A stretch of 64,000 nt of DNA, taken from NCBI GenBank assembly GCA_949825045.1, contig OX463832.1, positions 17,602,552 to 17,666,551 on the forward strand, given 5' to 3'. Position 1 is the first letter of the stretch; every line of letters begins with the position of its first letter. Source of the DNA: Argyresthia goedartella. Its lineage: Eukaryota > Arthropoda > Insecta > Lepidoptera > Argyresthiidae. This document shows, one piece after another, positions 32,732 through 44,050 of this stretch. The notes beneath the pieces are model-generated. The model was not told the origin of the DNA. It saw only the letters and a program-made list of their open reading frames with translations, and did no database searches. The translations under genes and the position numbers were made by a program.

Positions 32732-34850
32732 CTTGAGTTTTTGACAGAGATTTCTGAGTAAAGCCTTCAATAACTGCTTCTGTAAAATCTTTTTTCGGCA
32801 TTTCAACAGGCCTGTCCATGTTGTAAACTACCCAGCTGTTTATCAAAGCAGTACCAAATAGCATCTCCAACATCACCTTTCTGTACCATTTTATTTCTCT
32901 CCTTAGGGTAGTATAGTATGATGACATCTGATCGCTATAATCGATACCCTTCTTGTTGTCATTGTAGGTCAAAATACATTGAGGTTTTTGGATTTCTTCT
33001 TCAGTTGCTCTGTTTCTCTGCCAGTATTTATCATCCTCAAATCATGATTTCGGCATGTAGAAATCATGTTTACGGATCTCTTGTCCATCCATTTTATTAC
33101 TCGTACGCCATTTTTATTCGTTTTTCCGATGACTTCGCCTTTCTTGATTTTGCAAGATATTATTTTTTGCGGAAGTCCTCTCCTGTTTGCTCTTATCTGT
33201 AACTATAAATCTTCCTTTTTCTTCCAGACCTCTTATTATTCTCAATACTGTTTTCTTCCCATGGTCAATTTCTCGTCCATTTTCACCCTTTCCTGTGTAT
33301 ATTATTACATTGAATGTATAGCCTTCAGGTGTACATAGTTTGTACATTTTCACACCATATTAATTATGGGACTTGTTTTTGATATACTGACGAAACTTCA
33401 GTCGACCACGCCATGGGATCATGGTCTCGTCGATGACCAAAAATTTACCTGGTGTCAAAACAGCTTGAAATCTCTCCAGTAGCATATCATAGACATCTCT
33501 TATTTTACACAACTTATCAGTGTTGTTTTGTACGTCGCTGCTTAAATGCCAAAATTTCAATAGTAGTAGAAATCTGTCTCTTTTCATGATTGAAGTTATG
33601 TAGTCATTTATGTAGATACTCCTTTTTGACGAATAATCATTTATATGTGGTACTTTTACAAGACCCACCACCATCAGTATTCCTAAAAACCGTTTCATTT
33701 CTTCTGAATCAGTAGGAATCCAAACCCGCAGACGTGATTTAGGCTTTAGGTTCTGTTGTTGACGTCCTATGTATTCTTCGGCGTACTTGTTTGTTTCTTC
33801 CACCATTTTTAATAGAACGGCTTGTGTAACGAATAAATTGTAAAAGTCTTCTGGGGTCTTTGTATCAGCCGGAATATTTAGTTTGCAGCTATTTGCGAAT
33901 TCTTCGAAATGTGGTTTTGTTCCATCTATATCTTGCCATCCCACGTCATAGATTGTTGGAGATGTTGTTGCATTCATATCTATTGCAGTGTTTGGCCTCT
34001 CCTCGTTGTCTGAACCGTCTTCCATGGAAGATAAGGTATCGCTTTGGGAACACATGCTGATGGAACTCTCACTTTCTATGTCACTGTCATTTTCAGGACT
34101 ATAATCTTCGTCTGATATGGGATCCTCATCATCGATTATGTTATGTTTGGCAACTGGTTCTACTAGTACTTCTTCCACAGTTGTAATCTGGGAGTTATTA
34201 TTAGTGTCTTTGCGCTTTTCAGAGTCAGTACTTTTCAACGTATTCGTTGTTATATCAACTGGCGCTGGGTAAGTCTGTTGGTCTTCAGCAGAAACCGGAT
34301 TCATGTGAATGTCATTAATAAAGTTTGTATCAATAAGTGATTCATCACGCTTTTGCTCATAAGCTGGTTTTGACAACAATTCAGTAATTTGGTCATCACT
34401 AAATGGGTATGGCAAATCTTTTGCGCATGATATGTCGCTTATAGAACTACACCTGCTTGTCAATGAAGGGGTTCTAGGGTTACTTGATAAGACGCGACGT
34501 TGGGTTGGAGTCACAGGAAACTTTCCAGCGTTTTGTAAAATTTGAAGTTTAACTCCAGTATTAGGACTAATGTAAATCGAGTTTCTATCTTCCTCTTTCG
34601 TCTGTAGAACTTTCAGTCTTTTTGGGGTGTTTTGAAAATCACAGCTTAAGCCACTGCTTGTACTTGTAGATGGCCCAGGTTGAATCAGAACATTGTCTAG
34701 TATTTTTATCTTATTTTTAGATTTTTTTAAACTTACCCCTTCGATTAGCGGGGGAATACGATGGTTTTCTTTTTTTATTTCTTGGTTTCCATCTGTATCT
34801 GCTACGTAACTTGAATTTGAACTTTCACCATGAAACGACATCTCAAGCAT
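32732..34850 (-). pseudogene. piggyBac-1 transposase, main exon, inactivated
   Basis: The long Ser/Asp/Glu-rich N-terminus (34850 to about 33930) is followed by 'FYNLFVTQAVLLKMVEETN' and the DDE core: 'FLVIDETMIPWRGRLKFRQY' with the first Asp. A TAA at 33360-33362 interrupts 'NKSHN/YGVKMYKLC' in frame. The second Asp survives in 'GRFIVTDK' (about 33195), but about 25 codons after it appear deleted. The next block ('NRRGLPQKIISCKI', 'NGVRVIKWMDKRS') is in another frame, and a further shift precedes 'GIDYSDQMSSYY' with the third Asp and 'EIKWYRKVMLEMLFGTALIN'. A donor ('caag|gtattt') at 32731 leads to the cysteine-rich last exon at 27422. The active protein would cut and paste at TTAA. Confidence 0.88.
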
Positions 34851-35429
34851 TTTTCGGCATCATTTATTGATGCGATGCATTGTGAGAAATCACTCGAAAA
34901 CTTGCACTTATTTGAGAACACGCACCGAACGACTTTTGCTTGACACACATGCGCAAGGCCCGCGGGATAGCACATCACTGGTCGCCGCGAGTACGTAGGT
35001 CAGTGCGGGAGGGGGCGGGAACACCCCGCACACCTCAACAGGTGTATAGACCTGTTAGCCGCAAGGAAGGGAGTTTTTTATCGTTCAGTGCGGTGACGGG
35101 TCGATAGACCCGGAACACTTTTTTTTTTCATCGAGTCGGCTTCTTAGGCACAAACTCGAATCTGTATTTATCTCTTTCATACATTAATAAATGTCCACGT
35201 TACGCTCTCCGCACCAGAGAGAGATCGCTGCATTTTACTCCCGCACTGAACAGTCGCTCCAGCAACGGGTCTTTCGACCCGCTTTCGCAGGGAACGTGTT
35301 AAAATACCATTGTAAACGTCTTCCTCCTGAACTCGGCTTTTTTATTGATCCAATGGCGTATAATGTAACCTCCCTGGACATAATGTGTAAAATAGAACTG
35401 TAAACTATACTCCACCCACACTGGCAATC
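34851..35429. other. GC-rich stretch with a series of short hairpins, then a short frame
   Basis: Stem-loops: 35015-35029 (gcggg/cccgc), 35037-35056 (aacaggt/acctgtt), 35097-35112 (cgggtc-gata-gacccg) and 35266-35281 (cgggtc-tttc-gacccg). 'cagtgcgggag' (35001-35011) recurs inverted at 35240-35250. A 70-codon frame 35191-35403 starts at ATG and lies just before the LINE endonuclease remnant; it is not recognised. Confidence 0.45.
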
Positions 35430-36000
35430 AGCTAAGAATACTTACACTCAATATCCGCTCAGTTAACCGTAATTTCCTAAGTCTTGAGACCTTATTACAT
35501 AGGTTATCAGTTGAATGTAACGTTATTGTCCTTTCGGAATGTTGGCTTGATTGCGCGTCTAACACTAACATTCCAACCACAGAGTAACTTATATAATATT
35601 CCAACCTTAAATAACTACACTTCTATACAAACTACTAAACATCTTAATCAAAGTGACGGTATGGTTGTTTACATTAGATGTGATCTTGCCCACTCAGTGG
35701 AAGAACTTGATTTGACAGGTACCGCCTCTGGACTTTTATTAAGACTAGGCTCATAGACAGTAGTGATTTGTGTTTATCGCTCGCCCTCCAACTATAATAT
35801 CGACCCCTTCTTACAATGCCTTGATATAATTCTACATTGACATTAATGTAAACATTACACCCTCTTTGCCTGATGCTGTATCACATAATTACCTAAACCG
35901 CCTTGCGTTTCACGGCTTTCTTCCCACGCATGACCTACCTACCAGAGGTTCCAGTTGCTACGAATTTATTTTAAATTGTCATAAATTATTTGCAATTTGC
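35430..36000 (+). pseudogene. LINE endonuclease fragment
   Basis: The translation reads 'LRILTLNIRSVNRNFLSLET', then 'VIVLSECWLD', and in shifted frames 'SDGMVVYIRCDLAHS', 'VICVYRSPSNYNI' and 'YLNRLAFHGFLPTHDL'-like sequence. These are the successive blocks of a Jockey/CR1-type APE endonuclease. Homology ends before any RT, with several stops, so it is a 5' fragment of a dead element. Confidence 0.7.
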
Positions 36001-36327
36001 TTGCCATCTTAATCCATTTACTATAAATTTATTATATAATTCTACATACAATTATAACATTATTTAGCTAATATTTATTTATATACACTCGACACCGTTA
36101 CCATCATGCATGCCTAATAACAAAGAAAACGTATCTCCATCATTCCATTATTCACGCACGCACTGTATTTCACTTTTAATTTTTGGCACTTTCCATTGTG
36201 CTGTGAACACCGTGCTTAAATAGACTCGCACTCACTGACAGAAGACGTTCTGACGATCTGGTTCCTGGCGCAGCTTAGGCACCAGAAACAATAGCACTAG
36301 CACTTCTACCGGGCTGGTGGACGAGCT

Positions 36328-36568
36328 CTACATCTTTTGTAGGCGCAGCATTCCTGAGTTGACGCCTCGTTCAACACGTTTATTGAAACACTTATTGCAG
36401 TATCGTATTGCCACAATAACTGCGACGGTCATGAACAGCAGAACTATCGCTAATATGCACTAAGATAGCATTCCAAAGTTCGATATTTGTGTTAATAATT
36501 TTACTGTCGTAGCCGACTTGTGTCGTAATGTCTTGTTTTGGTGGTTTTGGAATATTAGAATTACACAT
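36328..36568 (-). pseudogene. Small single-pass membrane protein frame with one frameshift
   Basis: The minus-strand ATG at 36568 opens 'MCNSNIPKPPKQDITTQV' and, after a one-frame shift near 36450, continues as a strongly hydrophobic segment 'CILAIVLLFMTVAVIVAI' followed by 'RYCNKCFNKRV' and a stop at 36328. The layout (short polar N-terminus, one membrane span, basic Cys-containing tail) could be a retroelement accessory or envelope-tail remnant, or an unrelated small gene. Not recognised. Confidence 0.35.
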
Positions 36569-36832
36569 TTTGCTTCACTAATTAATTGGTCCAGTATTTG
36601 CGATTAATTTTAGTCCAACATTTTTAATACTGACACTTGACGCGCGCCGCGCGCTCGCACCAAACATGTCGCGGTCGCTATGTAAGGAGGTGCCTTGGAA
36701 GGCAAGTGAAAGAGAGGATGGTCGATATGAGACTGACTTTATTATTGGTTACATACATGGTTTATAGATGATTATAATATGAATATAAAGACTAGCCTAC
36801 TTTAACCTACGTACGTACACAACATTATTCAG

Positions 36833-37045
36833 ACAGAATTCAATAAAGTTTTTAAATCAAAGAAAGTCAGTGACTACAACGGTAAATCTAAATTTAATGA
36901 CTGGGCAACGTTTGGAATTCGTAAAAGTAGAGTTATCTTGTATGACCTTTATGATCAAAAATTCTTGGCTTATGGGACCAATATTCTTCGGTTTACAGAA
37001 ACTAAAGCATATGAGCTATCACTAACCATAGCCTTAACCTTGTAA
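36833..37045 (+). other. Orphan terminal-exon candidate, unrecognised protein
   Basis: A plausible acceptor ('aacattattcag', ending 36832) opens a 70-residue frame to a TAA at 37043-37045. Its sequence looks protein-like ('DYNGKSKFNDWATFGIRK', 'ILYDLYDQKFLAYGTNILRF'). No ATG is at its start and no upstream exon was identified. Function unknown. Confidence 0.3.
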
Positions 37046-37162
37046 GATAAATAAATAACGAGCAGAGAATGTACTAAAGTAGCACTAAAATAGTAGGTTA
37101 GTAAAACTTAGGTTATGGTTGAATGGTAGTAGTTATCTTATAAAAAATGTATTATCTAATAA

Positions 37163-39510
37163 CTACATAGAACAAAGTATTGGATTTATACATAAAATCA
37201 AGACCTCTGTGACATCATGGCCAGCATGGACCTCAAAGCGCCACAAGTAGCCCGTCTTTGATTCACAGACCTCGCAAGTTTTTATTCCTACGCCAGCTGC
37301 TTTATCCTCGATGAACTGGTTAATATCTAACCAGCCCCTCCACATTGTGAGACTTTCATCTAGTGCAATATTTTGAGACAATTTATATAATTGCGAGAAT
37401 CTAACATTCAGGTGGTCCAAAATGGGACGTATCTTAAAAATCTTAGCTTCGGATCGTGTCATTGTCGCCGGATTGCAATTCACATTGTCCTCAAAGTGAA
37501 GACAAGTGCTCAGCAGCCGGAAGCGGTCATATCTCATCACTTTTGTGAACCCCGGGGTGCTGAAGATATCAACGCATTTATTCCAGTATTCCTCGAGCCG
37601 TGATTTTGCCACAATTCCTACCGCCAGAATTATGGAAAAATACACGTAGAGCTCATCTACCGTCGTATCAACCCATTTGGTAATTCTGCTGGAGGGACAG
37701 ATCGATCCGTCCTCCAGCATCCTCGCTGCCGTCTGCTGAGCATAGCGGTTTTTCTCCACTAAAATGTGCTCCATAATCGGGCCATCCCATATGGCAGTAA
37801 ATGCATCATATGGGGTGGCACATGAAACCAGGAGACCACAGTTAATTTCGGAGAACGGTTCCCTCCTCAGTTCAGGTAGAATCTGAGTAGTTGGGAATTC
37901 TCTCCAGTTAAACTCGAACTTGTCTAAATTTTCTCCAAGGCTCGCGGTCTGTTGGAGTTCGGGCTCGGGTTGCAGCTCGGGATGAGGCAGGGGCTCGGGT
38001 TCAGGCAGGGGCTCGGGCATGATGACCGACAGACCGGTAAGGTTCACGGCCTGAGCCAGAGCCAGAGCTCGAGCATCTGGCGCCCCTTCATTGTCCTCAT
38101 CCTCGAACCGCCGCGTGGCCTTGGGGTCCTTCTTCTTTTCCCCATCGTCATCGTCGTTGTCGAAGTCTGAGTCCTCTTCGCTACCTGATTTGAATGTTTA
38201 AAAATTGTGTTATTTAAAAATGTTAAAATGTCTGAGGTGTGAGTATTACTCGTATCCGATGGGGATATATATTTTTATTCTTACTCGTCTGAGGTATGGA
38301 GGAAAAGGTATGACGTTGAGATACGATATATTCAGTAAACGCATGGAAACGAATACTCTTTTATACACTGTATTTAGCGAGGTTTGTTTCACTTACCATA
38401 ACATAGGTCTTATATTTCTATCTCACGAAGAGGTCGCACGACAGCCGACGACGACAATGACGATGGGATACTGTAAAAAATAATAATGTTATCCTCAAAA
38501 AGTATAAAATAAGGAAAAAATCTAAAAATATTATACTTACAGGCAACGTTTTGCCCTGGGAGGCGGGCACAGCGGCGAGACTCGTCCCTGTATCTGCCTG
38601 TAAAAAACATAGTAAATTGTATAACGTGAATAAATAAAGAAATACTTCATTGCAAGTTATCTCAAAATGAAGTATACTCACTCAGGTCTCTTGTGGCCCC
38701 TGCGTGGGGTAGGCGTTGAAGCCCTGCTACTACCACCACATTCTACGAATCTGAAAAAAAAATGTAACTTTATTATGGTTTATTAGGTATCAATGGACAG
38801 AAAAAATGGTCTGATATAAGGAAGGCCTGTGTCAAATTTCAATTAAATCATAGACAAAAAGTACCCATTTCACTTACACAGAAGGTGACGGAGGTGCTGA
38901 GCATGGGGACTGGTCCACAAGTCCACCTCCCTCCTTCATCAGGCCACTCTCAGGCAGCTCTTCCAATAGGGAAGACCAGAGTAGTTGATGTCTAAAAACA
39001 AATAAAAATTGATATTTTAGCTTTTTGCCTTGGAAGTAGAGTACAAAACCTATGAAAATAAATCATTAAAGGGTGGTCGAGCAAACAACACTTTTAAAAT
39101 ATTTACCCCAGTGACTGCCTGGCAGCGGGAGGCAACTCTCTGGTCTTCTTTGTGTGTATGCTGCGCTCCAGCGACTGCGCTTGAAGCGGCAAGTCGCTTA
39201 AATTACTCATTGTTCTGAAATACATGATTCTACATTAGTTTTATTTCATTTGAAAACATGCAATTATTAGTAAAGTTAGTTGTTCGTAAAAGCTGTTATT
39301 TACAAGGAAGATGCGGATGGCCTCTCTACGGTCCTACCGCGAGTGCGAACTCCGCCCCGCGTTCGTGCGTCGCTACCACGCGTGCGTGCGCCGCTGCCAC
39401 GCGATCGTACGGCGCCACGATTGCGCACGCCGCCACGTACGCCCGTGCTAACCGCACCACCAGCAGCACCCTCATCCTCCGCGTTCACACGCCCTCGGCC
39501 TCTCCCAGTC
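37163..39510 (-). CDS. piggyBac-2: seven-exon piggyBac-derived gene, truncated after the first catalytic Asp
   Basis: Seven minus-strand exons join in frame at GT-AG sites: A (RG-rich, start unclear, ends 39304), B 39214-39107, C 38991-38878, D 38750-38682, E 38597-38541, F 38470-38427 and G 38184-37163. From the Met in B (39210) this makes 469 residues. Exon A gives an arginine-glycine domain ('GARTRGSDARTRGGVRTRG'). B-F give Pro/Ser-rich linkers. G opens acidic, then Pro/Glu repeats, then the piggyBac N-terminal and first DDE part: 'MEHILVEKNRYAQQ', 'LYVYFSIILAVGIV', 'MRYDRFRLLSTCLHF' and 'NIALDESLTMWRGWLD' (first Asp). Homology stops after 'FEVHAGHDV', so the second and third Asp and the zinc domain are missing. 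Either a 3'-deleted transposon or a PGBD-like gene that has lost catalysis. Confidence 0.65.
39300..39510 (-). other. RG-rich exon A of the piggyBac-2 gene
   Basis: Repeated TRG/RGG-type residues are encoded in a GC-rich tract. The exon ends at donor 'cctt|gtaaat', and joining it to exon B reads 'ASSLTMSNLSDL' in frame. An acceptor 'gctgcaag' near 39515 is possible. If no intron is there, the frame runs on from 39710. RG-rich segments commonly bind RNA or nucleic acid. Confidence 0.5.
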
Positions 39511-40083
39511 TTGCAGCACTTACAGAAAGAAAGAAAAAGCATGCAAAAAATGCCAAACAAATAGTGCAAACCAAAATATATAAAAAAAACAAACACAACA
39601 CGTAAACAAGCTTGAGCAGTGTATGCAGCATCAACAAAATAGCTTTTTCGTACCACTTGCTCAAAAAAGTGACATTCTATGCCACAAAAAGCGAACATAA
39701 CAATAGTCATTTTTATTCTGTTAAAAACAGGGAAAGAAAATTGTACTGAATTTTATTCATCCTCTAGGGGGAGAATGTAATTTAAATTTGGAATACTTAC
39801 CGAAATTTATACCGAACTACATCTGTGTTTACACCATTGAGTTTGTATATAAAGCATTATACATCTTTTTGAAAAAGGAATACGCATTTATTATGCAGTT
39901 ATGATTATTAAATAAAATTACGAAAACCGACGAGGCAACATGAGCTTGACGCCTTTGCTTTTCCGACAAAAAAATATTAGTCCAAGAATTTGCCGCGTTT
40001 TTGTTTTCTTTAAATACATAAACGTTAAGTTTATTTTAATTTATTTTTATAAATAAGTTAATGTTCTAAAAAATACGTTACGA

Positions 40084-40439
40084 TGTTAAATCAAAGCTAC
40101 AGTGACGGTGAATTGTCGGATTCCATCAGTGGAAATGCTGCCGCAATTATAAATAATTTGCTTCCAACAAAATCCAAGGAAAATTATTTAAAACCATATT
40201 AAGCAGTCAAATTAACAAAAATATAAAACTTAATCCATCAGAGCCACAACCATCAACTTCCGGCATCTTATCTTCGTCCGTAACTCACGATGCACCACCA
40301 CTACTATCTCCGACGTATACTATCTACAATGAAACGCAAGTTCCTCAGACGCAAGAACAGAGAAATACTCAAATCAACTCATCAACAATAAATGTACTAT
40401 CGAACCATCTGAATCATGACCCACCATAAGCTTATTTTG
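40084..40439 (+). pseudogene. Possible tyrosine-recombinase-like (Crypton/DIRS-type) gene remnant
   Basis: The ATG at 40084 opens 39 codons, 'MLNQSYSDGELSDSISGN' and then 'IINNLLPTKSKENYLKPY', like the start of a SAM-like recombinase domain ('LLPxKSxxxYxxxY'), and stops. The next frame (40203-40439) is open for 78 codons of Ser/Pro/Thr/Gln-rich sequence to 'NHLNHDPP'. The recombinase core is missing, so this could be an internally deleted copy. Weak evidence. Confidence 0.3.
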
Positions 40440-40794
40440 CTAAACCCCTTAAATGCAAGTAGGTCGAAATTCGCTTGAAGGTTTATTTCCTTGGTAACGA
40501 ACTTGTTATCATTTGATTCGACACTGACATTTAGATAGATCTTACAAGTTTGAAAGTTTCAAACGAATTATCAGGCAAGTGGGTCATGATTCAGTTAGTT
40601 CGATTGTACCAAACAAAAATTTAACTCTCTTTATCAATAATTGGACCTGTTTCGAATGTTAACTTTTACTTTTAATTGTCAATATTTTTAAAAAAAGGCT
40701 TATCTCATATTATTATTGTGTTAATTTTTTCGCAAATGGTACGAAAAGTAGAGTATTTTCCTCGGTGATAAAGGTGTCTTAGTCTTGGGTGAAC

Positions 40795-40890
40795 TTAAAT
40801 CCCTCGCTACACTCAGGACTCGTTTTTAACACCCTCGCTACGCTCGGGAGTAAACCTCGAATCCTTCGTTACGCTCGCGATTTAAATCGT
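40795..40890. repeat. Three-unit degenerate repeat 'ccctcgctacgctcgg'
   Basis: The units 'ccctcgctacactcagg', 'ccctcgctacgctcggg' and 'ccttcgttacgctcgcg' are about 33 bp apart. A related 'cttcgcttcgctcac' is near 5980. Confidence 0.7.
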
Positions 40891-41096
40891 CACCCGCGAC
40901 AGAAGACACTGCTTTATCCCCTTGGTTAATAATCTACCATTTTTGTCTTTTTTTATCAAATCATTAAAGATGTGTTGTGCATTGCATTAATACAAACATA
41001 TTTTGTGAAATATACCGTTTTCCGTGTTTTTTCGACATTATGGTTTATTCTAAAATATTTTTTTCTTTATTTTCTGAATGAATAAAATCTAGGGCT

Positions 41097-41460
41097 GATT
41101 TTGTAAAATAATTTTGGCTAAATTACTGACTTCAGAGAAAAGTTTATGTAACAAATGTTGCTTATAATGACGCTACCTATCAGCTGAGTACATAATAAAA
41201 TGTGGTAATTTGATTGCAATTTTGTAGGTACTGTTCCGGATAAAATTTCAAGTGTCAGCAGTCTTTGTAAAATTATTACGGCAAAATTACTGACTTCAGA
41301 GAAAAGTTTACATGAGAAATGTTTCTTATAATGCCGCCACCACTAGCTGAGTCCAAAATAAAATGTGGTTTGTTACTAAAATTTTATACTTTTCCGGATA
41401 AAATATGAAGGGTCGGGAGATTTTGTAAAAATATTACGGCTAAATTACTCTCTTCAGAGA
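41097..41460. repeat. Tandem repeat, about 160-bp period, 2.3 units
   Basis: Units begin near 41097, 41261 and 41418, each opening 'ttgtaaaaw-atta' and containing 'ctaaattact' then 'ttcagagaaaa'. Divergence between units is substantial. Satellite-like or the internal repeats of a non-autonomous element. Confidence 0.7.
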
Positions 41461-41905
41461 AAATTGTATTTGACAAAAACTTAATAATTTGCGACCCTTA
41501 ATCCCATCAACAAAAGAACAAATATACGAAATATAAAAAAAAAAATTTTTTGTCCGGCTGACGTCATGCACAAACTGTTGTGTTAAAATATGCGGGGCCG
41601 ATCGCGCTATTTTGTATAGTCAACGAACGTCAAAGGTTTGGTTCTGGTTCAGTTCCAGTTATAATTCAACTTTGGTTCGGTTCAATGAAATTCGGTATCG
41701 CGCTAAAGTTTAAGTGGTGACCGAAGCTGAACCATAACCGAACCATTGTCGCGATCAAAACATTAGAGGTGTAGCATCGATTGTGTATTGATATATCGAT
41801 TGTCGATTTCGCGTTTTCGTGGAATTTGATGTGTTTACGAGGTGAACGAAAAATTACAGATAAAAAATTTAAGTGGATAGAAATTTAGATTTATAAATAA
41901 GTGTA

Positions 41906-42230
41906 CTCCAGCCTCCCTCTGAGGGCGAAGCTCGGGATCTACAAGACCTATGCGAACCCGGAATGGTACGCCCTGTGCTCGGAGACGAACAAACACCCCA
42001 AGCCCAAGAGAACCTCTCTCTGCGTACCATCGTCGGCGCCCCCCGCTACATGAGGAACGCGACAATCCAGGGGGACCTAAGATTTCCCCGTGGACCAGTT
42101 TGTTCAGAGGCTGGCGAAGGGCATTTTCCCGCGTGCGGATGCGTCACAAAACCCGCACATCGCCGAACTGGCGCCGCACCACGCGCGCCCGCCCATCGCC
42201 GCCGCCTGCCAAGCGACCTGGTTGCCTAGC
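41906..42230 (+). pseudogene. Jockey RT C-terminal fragment, copy 1 (most degraded)
   Basis: It aligns with copies 2 and 3 at DNA level ('acgccctgtgctcggagacg', 'accatcgtcggcgcccccc') but has lost about 40 bp and the frame. Stops prevent a protein. Confidence 0.75.
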
Positions 42231-42833
42231 CGGCGATCACCCACTGCATACCAGCGCTACATGTAGACTACCGCCCGCAAGGGCAATCCGATGTCCTGTC
42301 CACAGGAGTGGACAGAGGCGATTCTTCGGGAAGAGGTCCGTTGACCTGACCCCGACTCCCCACGCCCCAGAAGAGGTGCGTGAGATGACCTAGAAGGAGA
42401 AATGAGTGTCCTTTCAACATTACGGGTGTGAATATGTTTAGTTTGATCAAATCTAATCCAAACTTTGTATTTCATATAAAATGCAGCAACAGCACCGCAG
42501 GGTCACAACCTGTTCGCCAACTTGAGATGATGATGGAGTTTCTGGAAGTATCGAGATCTAGCTCTAGGTTGAATAAAATAGAAAGAGTTCCGTGCTACAG
42601 CAGACTGTCTGTGGAGGGAGTGCGCAGACATCCTCAACCCCTTTAGGGCAGTTAGGACTGCAAAGGAATGAATCAAGGTAGGTATGTACTTTTCTTTATT
42701 TTAAACTTTTTCCCTATCAGAATATAATGCTTTTGTAAGAAGCTGTACGAAGTTTAGATAAATAAGTATAACAATATTAATTGTTTTCATATCCTAAAGG
42801 AAAATGTACAAATTCTAAGTGAAATAGGCACAT

Positions 42834-43025
42834 ATGGCAGCAAATTGTTTTATTAATATTCCAGCCAGCAGAAGCATGTTGGACGTATCAAGGCTGATGG
42901 GATTGAAAGTTGAACATCTGAGGGCAAAGGCTGCACAGACTTCCCAGGCTGCTCTGCAAATCTGCAAAATGCTCAGACTCCCCCATAGTATTAATACTAT
43001 AGGAGTCCTGCAAATGAATTTGTGA
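42834..43025 (+). other. Open frame conserved between duplicated units, unrecognised
   Basis: It reads 'NCFINIPASRSMLDVSRL', 'MGLKVEHLRAKAAQTSQAAL'. The matching stretch in copy 2 (46385-46554) keeps most of it, while copy 3 has a deletion. It lies after a donor-like 'caag|gtaggt' (about 42676) and ends near 'gaagcag|gtaattc' (43040-43053), so it may descend from an exon. No known protein recognised. Confidence 0.25.
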
Positions 43026-43036
43026 AATCATAGATT

Positions 43037-43385
43037 GACGAAGCAGGTAATTCTATACTTTACTATCAGTTTGGGTAGGATATAGTTATGTAGGAAATAT
43101 GCCCTAAATACTAGTTACTTAATATAAATTTTTATTTTAAAAGTGCCCTTAGTATAATTTTAATGACATTTTCCCCACGAGTTTTCTTATGCATGTTTAC
43201 TTTTCCTGAAAATATGCTGTAGAAAATATCAGCTATAATTTATTAATTAATGCAATCATTAAAGTGTAATATATATACTTATATATATATATATATATGT
43301 ATTATATATGAGTATTTAGGGCATATTTCCTACATAACTATATCCTACCCAAACTGATAGTAAAGTATAGAATTACCTGCTTCGT

Positions 43386-43386
<1 letters not shown>
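43037..43386. repeat. 76-bp perfect inverted repeat flanking AT-rich spacer
   Basis: Arms 43037-43112 and 43311-43386 are reverse complements throughout ('gggtaggatatagttatgta'). Only copy 1 has the second arm; copies 2 and 3 have a single plus-orientation version. It is an inverted duplication specific to copy 1 and abuts a TA microsatellite. Confidence 0.9.

Positions 43387-43387
<1 letters not shown>

Positions 43388-43475
<88 letters not shown>
43388..43475. repeat. (TA)n microsatellite
   Basis: About 40 TA units uninterrupted, directly after the inverted arm. Absent from copies 2 and 3. The Tyr-Ile peptide it would encode on the minus strand is not a gene. Confidence 0.95.
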
Positions 43476-43479
<4 letters not shown>

Positions 43480-43894
43480 CAGTTTTATGTAAAACATTTC
43501 TACTAACTTGTACATTATTTCTTTTTTCAGTTTTGTACCCAACAAAGAGAAGATGTGTGAAATATACTTAATTATTATTACTAGCCTATAATATCCCATT
43601 GCTGGGCAAAGGGGTCTAATGTGAGAATAATTAATGTGAGATAACTTAAGTACCAAGACATGAATAAAACAAATTTACCTAGTTAAATATCATTTATTTT
43701 AGTCCTTAATCTATCAACAATTGCGCTCCCCGCAATAGACTTACTATGTCACCCTTTTTTGTTATAGTATCTCTCCTCATGTTCATTAGGGGTAACTGAG
43801 TACCATCTCCACAAGCCAGAACCCCTGGCAATCTGTACTTTTTAAAAAATCTGAAAATAATAAACATTTATACATAAACATTTACATACAGGCA

Positions 43895-44050
43895 CATACA
43901 TTGCTTCTGGCCCCACACTAGGGTACCCTGGGTTGTGGGAACCAGAAACAACGATGACAAGACTGGGTTTTCTTTTCTTTATTCCCAGCCGGGGATTGAA
44001 CCCAGGGCCTCTCTGATGGTAGGCAGGGTAACAACCGTACATGGTACGGT
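43895..44050 (-). mobile_element. SINE, type B, copy 1
   Basis: On the minus strand the B-box-like 'gggttcaatccccggctggg' is followed by 'gtcatcgttgtttctggttc' and 'cctagtgtggggcca'. The same position in copies 2 (47515-47672) and 3 (60495-60660) holds the same SINE, so it predates the duplication. Confidence 0.65.

Noticed and set aside
39258..39605. Plus-strand Ala/Arg-rich frames
   Set aside because: They are antisense to the RG-rich exon A, which is supported by in-frame splicing on the minus strand.
41950..42393. Arg/Pro-rich plus-strand frames over the Jockey fragment of copy 1
   Set aside because: They are in the wrong frame relative to the RT-derived sequence conserved in copies 2 and 3.
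43387..43656. Minus-strand frame encoding a long Tyr-Ile repeat
   Set aside because: It is the translation of a TA microsatellite, not a gene.
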